A stretch of 64,000 bases of DNA from Cellvibrio sp. 79. GTDB lineage: Bacteria > Pseudomonadota > Gammaproteobacteria > Pseudomonadales > Cellvibrionaceae. The position numbers and the translations under genes were made by a program. The notes beneath the pieces are model-generated. The model searched no databases, was not told where the DNA came from, and worked only from the letters and a program-made list of their open reading frames with translations. The stretch is from NCBI GenBank assembly GCA_003056245.1, contig MVDH01000001.1, forward strand, positions 801,679 through 865,678, given 5' to 3'. Numbering within the stretch: the first letter of the stretch is position 1; the number at the start of each line of letters is the position of its first letter. Below are positions 1 through 8,329 of this stretch, piece by piece.

Positions 1-1
1 A

Positions 2-232
2 GCTATTCAGATTGTTAATGAGCAATGCCAGGGAGTTGTGTTCTTGTTATGGGGTAGTTATGCCCAAAAAAAGGCGGCTTTTATTGATCCGCGCAAACAT
101 CTGGTTCTTAAAGCTCCACATCCCTCTCCATTGTCCGCGCATCGTGGATTTATAGGTTGCGGGCACTTCTCAAAAACCAATCACCATTTACTGCAGCTTA
201 ATAAAGCACCAATTGACTGGCGCCTTTCTTAA
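2..232 (+). CDS. ung: Uracil-DNA glycosylase, C-terminal part (5' end outside window)
   Basis: The frame is open from the window edge to the stop and encodes the last 76 residues of a family 1 uracil-DNA glycosylase, which removes uracil from DNA to start base-excision repair. The diagnostic segment [11 protein letters not shown] is present; its histidine is the conserved active-site residue of the leucine/minor-groove loop. The preceding [10 protein letters not shown] stretch is also typical. Only the N-terminal two thirds are missing, because of the window boundary and not because of a mutation. No terminator is obvious directly after the stop. Confidence 0.95.
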   Translation, partial: AIQIVNEQCQGVVFLLWGSYAQKKAAFIDPRKHLVLKAPHPSPLSAHRGFIGCGHFSKTNHHLLQLNKAPIDWRLS

Positions 233-326
233 GTACTTAGAAAATAAAACATTTATTGTTTTTTTGACTATAAGCTGAGTGTGGCATTTTCTGCCAGTTT
301 TTACACTTTATTCCTTTCTCAAATAA

Positions 327-355
327 TTGACAGCGCTGTCACATAGTAGTAGTTT
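327..355 (+). promoter_or_regulatory. Putative promoter of the truncated TonB-receptor gene
   Basis: A perfect -35 element TTGACA (327-332) is followed 17 bases later by TAGTTT (350-355), a poor -10. The -35 lies inside a 14-base palindrome, so a bound repressor would block polymerase. It sits about 260 bases before the ATG at 611, implying a long leader, so a second promoter nearer the gene is possible. Confidence 0.4.
328..341 (+). promoter_or_regulatory. Perfect palindromic operator, LacI-family type
   Basis: TGACAGCGCTGTCA is a perfect 14-base inverted repeat with a central CG step, the typical form of operators for LacI-family sugar repressors. It overlaps the -35 hexamer. In related marine and soil gammaproteobacteria, such sites commonly precede TonB-dependent receptors for oligosaccharides. 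The repressor gene is not in this window, so its identity and ligand are unknown. Confidence 0.6.
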
Positions 356-610
356 TGTGCGCAATTAAAGTGGGGTGGATGTGAGATGTGTCTCATCAAT
401 CTACCAAATAATATTTATCAGTAAAAAACTTAACCTTTTTCTTTTGTATTTTAAAAAGTGTTCTAGAGTAAAACTCAAAATAACTAGAACAACAAAGAGA
501 ATTCGCCTTCATTCCGAAGACGAAAATGTTTGAACACTGAGCCCAGATTGCACGGTTTCAGACATGTGTGTACCGGAAAATAATTCCTGACGATAATAAA
601 GGAGAGCTCC

Positions 611-856
611 ATGTACAAAACTATAAGCTTTAAGAAAAAACTTTTGGTTACTGCTGTGGCTTCTGCTGCTGCGGCTGCCAGCTTCAGTGGTATGACCTAT
701 GCTCAAGATGATTCAGTTGTTGAAGAGGTAACGGTAACAGGCATTCGCGGTTCTTTGACTCGTGCGGTAGATGTCAAACGTGACGCAGCGGGTGTTGTTG
801 ATGCGCTCAATCATTTTATGATTGTGTTTGATGAGCGCTTGGTGGATTATCGTTGA
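611..856 (+). pseudogene. TonB-dependent receptor, truncated after the TonB box
   Basis: The reading frame starts with a strong ribosome site (AAAGGAG) and encodes a signal peptide (positive start MYKTISFKKK, alanine-rich core, cleavage after TYAQ). It then has the segment EEVTVTGIRGSLTRAVDVKR, which is the TonB box and the start of the plug of a large outer-membrane TonB-dependent receptor. After about residue 65 the similarity stops, just where the family continues into its conserved plug. Only 16 unrelated residues follow before the stop. Full receptors have about 800-1000 residues, so this is a deletion remnant whose promoter region, leader and signal peptide survive. The last 16 codons could be the tail of another deleted gene. 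A short secreted product is conceivable but unlikely to be a transporter. Confidence 0.85.
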
Positions 857-932
857 GTTGGCAGTTACACAGAAATTTTTACAGTCTCAAAACCGGTTGT
901 GTCCGAGTTTAAAATAAATTGCTTGCTGCATA

Positions 933-970
933 AAAAATCGCCATAACACTTTCATGTTATGGCGATTTTT
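933..970. terminator. Bidirectional intrinsic terminator
   Basis: A perfect 16-base-pair stem (933-948 with 955-970) with a six-base loop has A-runs on one side and T-runs on the other, so it can terminate transcription in both directions. It separates the receptor remnant from deaD, which converges on it. Confidence 0.9.
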
Positions 971-997
971 ATTTGATGCTAAAATTTGATTAACTAA

Positions 998-2860
998 TTA
1001 ATCAGACTTCTTTGGGCGATAACCGGATTTTTTACTGGCATTGTCACGATCATTAAAGCGTGGTTTATCACGGCCACCATCTCTGTAACCACCGCCGTCA
1101 CGTCCGCCTTCTCTTGGTCCGAAATCGCGCTTTGGTTTGCCGCGACCAGGATAATCATCGCCGCCGCGTGGGCCGGTATCCAATGAAATTTCCAATGGGC
1201 GATTGCGCACACGCACTTTTTTCAGTTTAGCGAGAGTGTCTTTTGAAATACCGGTTGGCAAATCCACGGTGGAGAATTCATCGTGCAATTTAATGTGGCC
1301 AATAAAGCGGCTTTCAATTCCCGCTTCGTTAGCAATAGCACCAACGATATCACCTGGGCGCGCTTCGTGGTTGCGACCCACTTCAATGCGATAGCGATCC
1401 ATGTTCTCATCGTTGCGTTCACGGCGTGGGCGATCTTCACGTGGGCCGCGATCACGACCCCCGTCACGGCCGCCACGATCATCGCGATCACGACCGCCAC
1501 GGTCATCGCGGTCACGGCGTTCGCGCTCGGGTTTGATATCAGTAAATTTCACTTGCAGTGGGCGCTCGCGCTGCAACAGGAAGGCGAGGGCAGAGGCAAT
1601 TTCTTCCGGTGATACGTCGTTTGCGTGACTGTATTCAGCGAGCAAATCATTAAAGAAAGAGAGATCCGCTTGTTCTTTCAAGGTATCAGTAATTTGTTGG
1701 GTAAATTGATCGATACGATGTTTGGTAACGGTTGCACCACTTGGTAACTCCATCAGTGTGATGGGTTTTTTTGTGGCTTTTTCGATGGTGTAGAGCAAGC
1801 GTTTTTCACGCGGGGCAACAAACAGGATGGCTTTACCACTACGACCAGCGCGGCCAGTACGACCAATACGGTGAACGTAGGCTTCGCTATCGTAAGGAAT
1901 ATCGTAGTTCACAACGTGGCTGACACGTTCTACGTCGATACCGCGTGCAGCAACGTCAGTGGCAATAACAATATCCAGTTTGCCCGTTTTCAGGCGATCA
2001 ATTGCACGTTCACGTAATTGTTGATTCATATCGCCATTGAGTGCGGAGGCGGAGTAACCGCGCGCTTCCAACTTTTCAGCGAGTTCAACAGTTGCAGTTT
2101 TGGTGCGCACAAAAATAATCATGCCGTCGAATGGTTCAACTTCCAGGATGCGAGTTAATGCATCGAGTTTGTTGGTACCGCTTACCATCCAGTAAACCTG
2201 TTCGATGTTGTCACCGGTAGATTGGGTGCTGGCGATTTTTATTTCTTTGGCATCGCGCAAATAGTTGTCACACACTTTGCGAATTTCGCGCGGCATGGTC
2301 GCAGAGAATAATGCGGTCTGGCGGGTGGCGGGTGTGTGTTCGAGAATCCATTCAACATCATCGATAAAGCCCATGCGCAACATTTCGTCAGCTTCATCGA
2401 GTACCAGGCTTTTCAGATTATTCAGATTCAAGCTGCCGCGACGCAGGTGATCCATAACGCGGCCGGGTGTACCTACAACGACATGCACGCCGCGCTTCAA
2501 TTGGCGCAATTGGCTAGTCATGTCCTGGCCGCCGTAGATGGGCAGCACGTGGAAGCCGGGCAGTTCGGAGGCATATTTCTGGAAGGCTTCAGCTACCTGG
2601 ATGGCCAGCTCGCGAGTCGGTGCAAGCACCAGGATTTGCGGATCGTTTTGGCTCAGATCCAGTTTGGAGAGCAAGGGCAGCGCAAAGGCTGCAGTTTTAC
2701 CGGTACCTGTTTGCGCCATCCCCAGGATGTCGCCACCTTGCAGCAATACGGGAATCGCGGCGGCCTGGATTGGGGATGGAGCTTCATAACCCACTGCCTG
2801 GATGGCTTTTAATACGGGTTCGGAAAGGGCTAAATCGGTAAACAAAATAGGTTCAGACAT
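998..2860 (-). CDS. deaD: ATP-dependent DEAD-box RNA helicase DeaD/CsdA
   Basis: The 620-residue product is a DEAD-box RNA helicase of the DeaD/CsdA type, which unwinds RNA during ribosome assembly and cold adaptation. Visible motifs are a Q motif near residue 30, AQTGTGKT (Walker A, about 50-57), PTRELAIQ, DEAD about 155, SAT, and HRIGRTGRAGR about 330. After the helicase core comes an arginine/glycine/aspartate-rich linker with repeated RDRDDRGG units, then the C-terminal RNA-binding fold shared with DbpA (about 480-555), then a second basic glycine-rich tail. The repeats make the encoding DNA (about 1410-1530) internally repetitive. The gene stands alone with a leader of some 400 bases, as is known for cold-shock helicases. 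Confidence 0.95.
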   Translation of the reverse strand: MSEPILFTDLALSEPVLKAIQAVGYEAPSPIQAAAIPVLLQGGDILGMAQTGTGKTAAFALPLLSKLDLSQNDPQILVLAPTRELAIQVAEAFQKYASELPGFHVLPIYGGQDMTSQLRQLKRGVHVVVGTPGRVMDHLRRGSLNLNNLKSLVLDEADEMLRMGFIDDVEWILEHTPATRQTALFSATMPREIRKVCDNYLRDAKEIKIASTQSTGDNIEQVYWMVSGTNKLDALTRILEVEPFDGMIIFVRTKTATVELAEKLEARGYSASALNGDMNQQLRERAIDRLKTGKLDIVIATDVAARGIDVERVSHVVNYDIPYDSEAYVHRIGRTGRAGRSGKAILFVAPREKRLLYTIEKATKKPITLMELPSGATVTKHRIDQFTQQITDTLKEQADLSFFNDLLAEYSHANDVSPEEIASALAFLLQRERPLQVKFTDIKPERERRDRDDRGGRDRDDRGGRDGGRDRGPREDRPRRERNDENMDRYRIEVGRNHEARPGDIVGAIANEAGIESRFIGHIKLHDEFSTVDLPTGISKDTLAKLKKVRVRNRPLEISLDTGPRGGDDYPGRGKPKRDFGPREGGRDGGGYRDGGRDKPRFNDRDNASKKSGYRPKKSD

Positions 2861-3317
2861 GTAATAACCTGTGTAACTGATGACTAAAAAAATACCAAAC
2901 CGCAGCCGCCTTCCGAGCCTAAAAAGACCAAGCTGGCAAATGTGGTTGTTATTAGTATTTTGACGATGGACAAAGTCCCGCGTGGTGAGGGTCAGGCAAA
3001 TGAGTCACAACGTGTGATTCATGAGTAGAGATAAACCTGATAACAGCACACACCCGCTGCAATCGGCGAGTCCGACTCGCGTAATAGATTGCGCACTTTG
3101 GGGCAGGCCGTATTTGGTGCCGCTGAAATTTGATCAAATCGATCAACAGCGATGAAATACAAGAAACCTTTTAGCAGGAAAAACTATTGCGAAAAGGATT
3201 AACGGGCAGCCCTCAGACATCCTGTCTGTTCAGCATAGCCCAGGATTTGATTTTCACTATCTTGGAGGGCTTACTGAAAGTGCGCGAAGTATAGGGTTTT
3301 GCGCGCCGGGAAGCCAG
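2861..3317 (-). other. Long leader/intergenic region upstream of deaD
   Basis: This 457-base stretch lies between deaD and the start-distal end of the DUF188 gene, both on the minus strand. No credible coding region was found. It contains a perfect inverted repeat GCGAGTCCGACTCGC (3066-3080) and several AT-rich blocks. A long untranslated leader for deaD is the likeliest use, because E. coli csdA/deaD also has one. No clear promoter could be assigned by eye. Confidence 0.4.
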
Positions 3318-3785
3318 TTAAATTTTGCGTTCTTTTACGGATGAACGGGCAATCCACCGATCAAGTGCATTGGCAAATGTTTGGCGGTCTTGTTGGCTAA
3401 AGGGGGGAGGGCCATCTTTCATCACTGTGCCACTGGCGCGCATGGTTTCCATAAAGTCGCGCATATTCAGGCGCGCACCGATGTTTTCGCGCGTGTATTC
3501 TTGCCCGCGCGGGTTGATAACGGCGGCACCCTTAGCCAATGCATCAGCTGCTAATGGTATGTCTGCTGTGATGACTAAATCATTGGCTTGCAGTGAATCG
3601 ACGATGTGATTATCTGCCACATCAAAACCACTGCTGACTTGCAAGCTCTTAATAAATGGTGAGGCGGGCACAGCAATATATTGATTTGCCACTAGTGTGA
3701 GTGGAATTTGCCGCTGGTGCGCGGCACGAAATAAAATTTCTTTGACGACTTTAGGACAGGCGTCACCATCAACCCAAATAGGCAT
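3318..3785 (-). CDS. DUF188/YaiI-YqxD family protein (UPF0178)
   Basis: This 155-residue protein begins [20 protein letters not shown], the signature of the UPF0178 (YaiI/YqxD, DUF188) family. The D-x-D-x-C-P motif at residues 6-11 and later aspartates ([20 protein letters not shown]) resemble a PIN-like metal-binding nuclease fold. No activity is firmly established for the family. Length is normal. It is transcribed away from the neighbouring gene at 3833, with only 47 bases between the start codons, so the two probably share a divergent promoter region. Confidence 0.9.
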   Translation of the reverse strand: MPIWVDGDACPKVVKEILFRAAHQRQIPLTLVANQYIAVPASPFIKSLQVSSGFDVADNHIVDSLQANDLVITADIPLAADALAKGAAVINPRGQEYTRENIGARLNMRDFMETMRASGTVMKDGPPPFSQQDRQTFANALDRWIARSSVKERKI

Positions 3786-3832
3786 AAATATCTCTGAGGC
3801 AGTAGAATGGCCAAACTTGATTCAGGAACGGC

Positions 3833-4678
3833 ATGATGGCAGAAAAACACATTTCCACAACCGCTTTGGCGCGCTTGCTGGGTAAAGAGAGCAAGGAGCT
3901 ATTTATTCTGCTGACTTCCGGCGGTTGGATAGTCAAAGTGGATAACCATTGGCAACTCACCGAAAAAGGGAAATTTGAGGGCGGGATTTACGTCAACCAT
4001 CCCAAATACGGGGAATATATCGCCTGGCCTGAATCGATCCAGCAGCATCCCTTATTAAAGCTTTTACCCGAGGCGCCACTCAGCGCGACTAATCTCGCAT
4101 ACAAATGGGATATCCCCGCGCGCCTGGTGAATTTGTTGCTTGCGGAAAAAGGCCTGATTAAAAAACATATCCGCGGTTGGCTGTTAAGCGCTAAAGGAAA
4201 ATCATTGGGCGGGCAACAGCAGGAAGCAGAATCCGGAATTCCATTCGTCACTTGGCCTGAAACACTATTGGATGAAGCGGAATTGATTGCCTCATCAATG
4301 CAGCTCAAGGGCGATTCAGGACTGGACGGACAACCGGCATTGGATGGTCATCGCGTAAACAACGCCGTACAGCGCCGAATTAATAACTGGTTATACCTGG
4401 CGCGGATCGTTCATGCGCGCGATTATTTATTAATGTGGGACACCGATTCTGCCGTTGCCGATTTTTATGTCCCTGAAGCAGATTTATGTATTGAGTGTTG
4501 GGCTGATCAGCTTGGGCAGGAAAAAAATCGTGCGGCAGTCATTAGTGGTGAGCTGGAAAAGCAGCAACTTTATAAAAAACATAAAGTCGCCTATATCGAA
4601 TTTAATAACGAAACCATTCATCAAATTGACGAAATGCTCTCACGCGAATTATTGCGGCGTGGTATTGCTGTTTATTAA
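3833..4678 (+). CDS. Uncharacterised protein: two winged-helix-like repeats plus predicted PD-(D/E)xK-type nuclease domain
   Basis: The 281-residue protein has no assured function. Residues about 8-52 and 84-128 are two related segments, each with a TTALARLLG-like or ATNLAYKWD-like helix, a following helix ending in a glycine turn, then a W-x-L-(T/S)-x-(K/A)-GK strand. This is the pattern of small helix-turn-helix modules seen in phage antirepressors. The C-terminal part contains DGHRVNNAVQRRINNWLYLA, then DFYVPEADLCIECW (D210, E221, W223) and KKHKVAYIEFN. The D...ExW arrangement on adjacent strands resembles restriction-endonuclease-like folds. Relatives, as I recall, are sometimes labelled glycerol kinase, which the sequence does not support. 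The start could also be the ATG at 3836. Confidence 0.75.
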   Translation: MMAEKHISTTALARLLGKESKELFILLTSGGWIVKVDNHWQLTEKGKFEGGIYVNHPKYGEYIAWPESIQQHPLLKLLPEAPLSATNLAYKWDIPARLVNLLLAEKGLIKKHIRGWLLSAKGKSLGGQQQEAESGIPFVTWPETLLDEAELIASSMQLKGDSGLDGQPALDGHRVNNAVQRRINNWLYLARIVHARDYLLMWDTDSAVADFYVPEADLCIECWADQLGQEKNRAAVISGELEKQQLYKKHKVAYIEFNNETIHQIDEMLSRELLRRGIAVY

Positions 4679-4709
4679 TTTTATTTATCCACTTTTATAA
4701 GGAGTTTTT

Positions 4710-5129
4710 ATGGCAAGCGTATTTACCCTGATTATGGAAGGAAAAATTCCCGGCAATTTTGTTTGGAAAGATGACAGAGCTGTTGCGATCCTGACCATCC
4801 AACCGATTCGCCAGGGCCATGTATTGGTAATTCCGCGTGAGGAGATTGATCATTGGAATGATTTGCCGCTGGATCTCGCTGCACATTTGATGCAAGTCAG
4901 CCATAAAATTGCCAATGCATTGAAAGTGGCCTACCCGGCAAAGCGTGTCGGTTTAATGATTGCCGGTCTGGAAGTTCCTCATACACACCTTCATATTGTG
5001 CCAGTAGATCATATGGGGGATTTAAGTTTTGATCACGCCAAAAACGCTGATGGTGATGTCTTAAAACAAACCGCTGAAAAAATCCGTACCACCTTGCAGG
5101 CGCAGGGTCATCAAGAAGCGCACGTGTAA
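4710..5129 (+). CDS. HIT family nucleotide hydrolase/transferase
   Basis: This is a 139-residue histidine-triad protein. The catalytic motif HTHLHIVP lies at about residues 92-99, and the upstream G-H-V-L-V-I-P segment (about 36-42) is the usual nucleotide-pocket strand. HIT proteins hydrolyse phosphoramidates or dinucleotide polyphosphates through a covalent nucleotidyl-histidine. The specific substrate cannot be read from the sequence. A good ribosome site (AAGGAG) precedes the ATG. It lies 31 bases after the predicted nuclease gene and 6 bases before the next gene, so the three may be cotranscribed. Confidence 0.93.
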   Translation: MASVFTLIMEGKIPGNFVWKDDRAVAILTIQPIRQGHVLVIPREEIDHWNDLPLDLAAHLMQVSHKIANALKVAYPAKRVGLMIAGLEVPHTHLHIVPVDHMGDLSFDHAKNADGDVLKQTAEKIRTTLQAQGHQEAHV

Positions 5130-5135
5130 TCCTGC

Positions 5136-5843
5136 ATGAACCTGCTTTTTGCCCCCGGCGCTAACTTGTTTTGGACAAGTTGCGCCATTGCCAGTCCGGC
5201 ATTGTTGATCGCAACTATCATTGCCCCGTGGAAAATGTTGCTGACGGATTCCCTGCGCCAGCATGCATTTTTTGCGGCGATATTAGGGTTGGCGATTGTA
5301 TGGTTGTTGCAGGTTTCGGTGTGGAGCGCAATTGCCATTCATCCGTTGATGATGATTGTTACCACCATGATTTTCGGATGGAGTTTTGCATTGGTTATTG
5401 GTGCCGGAGCACTGGTTGTTCTGGAGGTTTTCCAATTGCCATTGCGTGCCGCCAATATGGATTGGGATATGGCGCTGGCGCAATTTGATTTGCGCACGTT
5501 TCCAGTGGATTTTGTTTTAAGTGTGTTGGTTCCAGCGAGTTGGGCCTGGTTGGTGATCTGGTTGGTTGATCACTGGAAATTTAAAAATCCGTTCACTTAC
5601 TTTTGGGGTGTCGGATTTTTTGGGGCCATGATCAGTTGTTCGTTAATTGGTGCTTGCTCTTGGTTTTTGTTTTATATCACCGGTAGTGAAATCCAGCTTG
5701 AAGCTGTGCGTGAACATTTCTGGATATTTGTCTTGCTCACCTTTCCCGAAGGTTTCCTTAACGGTATTCTCGCCACAGTAATGACCGTATTTTATCCCGA
5801 GTTGGTAAAAACCTATCGCGATGATTGGTATACCCGTGATTAA
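5136..5843 (+). CDS. CbiM-like energy-coupling-factor permease (COG3235-type membrane protein)
   Basis: This 235-residue protein is almost entirely hydrophobic, with about six or seven membrane segments. The closing segment FPEGFLNGILATVMTVFYPE resembles the last helix of CbiM/NikM-type substrate-capture proteins of energy-coupling-factor metal transporters. It lacks the canonical N-terminal metal-binding start, and no ATPase or CbiQ gene lies nearby. Transport of a metal is therefore unproven. It starts 6 bases after the HIT gene stop, so the two are probably cotranscribed. Confidence 0.7.
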   Translation: MNLLFAPGANLFWTSCAIASPALLIATIIAPWKMLLTDSLRQHAFFAAILGLAIVWLLQVSVWSAIAIHPLMMIVTTMIFGWSFALVIGAGALVVLEVFQLPLRAANMDWDMALAQFDLRTFPVDFVLSVLVPASWAWLVIWLVDHWKFKNPFTYFWGVGFFGAMISCSLIGACSWFLFYITGSEIQLEAVREHFWIFVLLTFPEGFLNGILATVMTVFYPELVKTYRDDWYTRD

Positions 5844-5882
5844 GTATTTAACTTGCTAGCGATTAATTGATTGATAACAATA

Positions 5883-7475
5883 ATGACTCGAAAAATATTC
5901 TCGTACTTCCGTAATGTGATTGCCCTGTTTGTGATCTTCGTTGTATTGGTCATTCCCAATCGTTTGTCGGATATTTATCCCGATAGCTTTTTTCACTTTC
6001 CTCTCGAATTTTTATTGCTGGGGCTGTTGTTGCTAATCCCCGGATCAGTGGGAAAAGTCTTCCGTTGGCTGGCCGCTAGTGTATTGGCGGTTGGATTGAT
6101 TTTCAAAATTGCCGATATGGCCACCTTCAATATTTTTGCGCGACCGTTTAATCCCATCTTCGACGCCTATTTATTAGTAAATGGCATGAACTTATTAAAT
6201 GGAGCAGTAGGGAAGGTTGCTGCACTGTTGATTGTTGCCATGTTGGTTGTCGTTTCATTGGCCATTATTGTTCTGGCGTTTTTCTTAATGGAGCGGGTAC
6301 GCAAACTCCTGATAACCCGGCACAAAGCCAGTGTGATTTCACTGCTGGTATTAGTGTCTATATGGGCCGTTCTATGGCTGGTAAATTCGCCGCGCCTATC
6401 AACGCAATTTTATGACCAGCTCGCCATGCATGTGATTAATACCCGCAACAGCATTAATGATATGCGGGACTTTGAGCGATTGCTGGTACATAGTGATGAG
6501 GCAAAAATACCTGAACAAGGTTTATTTCAAGTATTGCAAGGCAAAGACGTACTGATTATTTTTATTGAATCTTATGGCCGCACTGCGCTGGATAAGCCGG
6601 AATTCTCCGGGCATATTCGCCCTTTATTGCAAATGCAGTCTGAAAAGTTGCAAGCCGCTGGCATAAGTGTGCGCAGCGCTTATTTAACATCGCCAACTGT
6701 TGGTGGATTGAGTTGGTTGGCCCATGGGACAGCGATGTCTGGTTTGTGGGTAAATTCGCAGGTTCGTTATGACTCATTGGTAATGAGTAAGCAGCCATCG
6801 TTAAACAAATTATTTCATCACGCTGGTTGGCGCGCGGTGGGGGTAATGCCGGCAATTACCATGGCTTGGCCAGAGGGGGACTATTACGGTTACGATCATC
6901 TCTATCACGCCTATAATTCCGGCTATGAAGGGAAGCCGTTTAACTGGATTACCATGCCCGATCAATTTACCTTGTCAGCATTTCAGCGTAATGAATTGGA
7001 GCCTGACAATCGCTCGCCAGTGATGGCAGAAATCGCGTTGATTTCCTCCCATGCGCCCTGGACACCGGTACCGGAATTGGTGGATTGGAATCAGATTGGC
7101 AACGGTGAAATTTTTAATGAGCAGGCCACACGTGGTGATAGCCCTGAATCCGTCTGGAAAAATCCTGAGCGTATTCGTTTGCAATTTCGTTTATCGATTG
7201 AATACACCTTACAGACGGTTGTTGATTATGTACTGAAGTATGGCGATGAAAATTTGGTAGTAATGGCATTTGGGGATCATCAACCAGCGCCTCTGGTAAC
7301 TGGCGATAGCGATAATCGCGATGTGCCGGTACATTTTTTTACGCGCGATCCAAAAATTCTTGATGCTATTGCCGGTTGGCGTTGGGCGGAAGGAATGGTG
7401 CCGGCAGATACCGGCCCGGTATGGACAATGGATCAGGTGCGCGAGCGTTTTATTACTACGTTCTCCACACCTTAA
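5883..7475 (+). CDS. Membrane-anchored sulfatase/alkaline-phosphatase superfamily protein
   Basis: The 530-residue product has about five N-terminal membrane segments (to residue ~170) followed by a periplasmic sulfatase-like domain, as in LtaS and phosphoethanolamine transferases. The segment DVLIIFIESYGRTALD (about 222-237) holds the metal-binding acid and the strand before the usual nucleophile, and GDHQPAP near residue 465 holds the late metal-binding Asp-His pair. In lipid A and teichoic-acid enzymes the nucleophile is threonine; here the region reads SAYLTSPTVGG. Substrate could be a phospholipid headgroup or a sulfate/phosphate ester. The ATG at 5883 is chosen over a TTG at 5871; neither has a strong ribosome site. 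Confidence 0.8.
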   Translation: MTRKIFSYFRNVIALFVIFVVLVIPNRLSDIYPDSFFHFPLEFLLLGLLLLIPGSVGKVFRWLAASVLAVGLIFKIADMATFNIFARPFNPIFDAYLLVNGMNLLNGAVGKVAALLIVAMLVVVSLAIIVLAFFLMERVRKLLITRHKASVISLLVLVSIWAVLWLVNSPRLSTQFYDQLAMHVINTRNSINDMRDFERLLVHSDEAKIPEQGLFQVLQGKDVLIIFIESYGRTALDKPEFSGHIRPLLQMQSEKLQAAGISVRSAYLTSPTVGGLSWLAHGTAMSGLWVNSQVRYDSLVMSKQPSLNKLFHHAGWRAVGVMPAITMAWPEGDYYGYDHLYHAYNSGYEGKPFNWITMPDQFTLSAFQRNELEPDNRSPVMAEIALISSHAPWTPVPELVDWNQIGNGEIFNEQATRGDSPESVWKNPERIRLQFRLSIEYTLQTVVDYVLKYGDENLVVMAFGDHQPAPLVTGDSDNRDVPVHFFTRDPKILDAIAGWRWAEGMVPADTGPVWTMDQVRERFITTFSTP

Positions 7476-7513
7476 TGTTCTGTAAAATTAATTGGTTCGA
7501 CAATAAATAATAA

Positions 7514-8329
7514 TTAACCACGATTTGTGTTCGGTAGCGCTAATAAATCCCAATGACCTATGGTGCAGCTCCCAGTGGCAGCATGTTGCAAACGAAATTT
7601 TTTCCATTCCGTCAGCGCGTTTTGATCGATGCCATAATCCTGCGCAACGGCGTTGGCTATTCCATCAATTAACGCTTCAACTAATAGCTGTTGTTGGCCA
7701 TTTAATTGCCATGGGCTGGCGGCGATTTGCACTGTATAGCCAATATTTTCCAGTTGTGTTTTTAAATACTCTGTCGCTTGTGGGCCGAGGGCAGGGCCAA
7801 AACCTTTATCGCGCAATTGATCTTTATTAAATGCTGCTAATACCGTTCCATCCAGTGGATGTGCTGGCGACCATTGCGTAGTTCCATCGTAATTGAGCGC
7901 CGCATAAATGGCTGTTTTGCGGGAATCAATGCGCGCAATTAATGCATCGCAAAATTCGCGTGATGCCAAATCAAATAATGCTGATGCGGTAACGATGTTT
8001 GCACCAGTCAATGGCAATTCGTTCACGACAGTTAAATCGGCCTGGTAATCTTCAATCAATAATTGCTTGCCATGACGCTTGAGTGCTTCATCCAACAATT
8101 TTCCATCCAGATCCACCAGGCGCCACACAAAATTACTGGCGCCGAGTTTGGTTAACGCGCGCAAGGTTGAGCCGGTACCGGAACCCAGATCAACCAATAT
8201 GCGGTCTGGTGAAATAGGATCATCTTTTTGGCCGAGCCAGTTAAGTGCATTGTTTACCAGCGATTTATCACGCGCGGCAAAATCGGCGGGTTCACGTAAA
8301 TCCAGCCAGGCGATGGAAAAGCTACTCAT
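7514..8329 (-). CDS. Class I SAM-dependent methyltransferase
   Basis: The 271-residue protein has the SAM-binding motif I LVDLGSGTGSTLRAL near residue 45 and an acidic motif RLVDLDGKLL on the next strand, so it is a Rossmann-type methyltransferase. The target is unknown. The ATG at 8329 is preferred because it overlaps the stop of the upstream glycosyltransferase gene as ATGA and is preceded by GAGG. A longer frame reading from 8374 would lie inside that gene. Translational coupling suggests that glycosyl transfer and methylation act on the same product. Confidence 0.9.
   Translation of the reverse strand: MSSFSIAWLDLREPADFAARDKSLVNNALNWLGQKDDPISPDRILVDLGSGTGSTLRALTKLGASNFVWRLVDLDGKLLDEALKRHGKQLLIEDYQADLTVVNELPLTGANIVTASALFDLASREFCDALIARIDSRKTAIYAALNYDGTTQWSPAHPLDGTVLAAFNKDQLRDKGFGPALGPQATEYLKTQLENIGYTVQIAASPWQLNGQQQLLVEALIDGIANAVAQDYGIDQNALTEWKKFRLQHAATGSCTIGHWDLLALPNTNRG

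Noticed and set aside
509-706. Minus-strand 65-codon frame over the TonB-receptor leader
   Set aside because: It is antisense to the signal-peptide coding region and shows no protein family features.
1283-1612. Open frames on the plus strand across the deaD C-terminal region
   Set aside because: They are antisense shadows of the repetitive arginine/glycine-coding segment of deaD and have no ribosome sites or family resemblance.
2952-3146. Minus-strand 64-codon frame in the deaD leader
   Set aside because: It has no ribosome site, no recognisable protein pattern, and lies in a region better explained as a leader.
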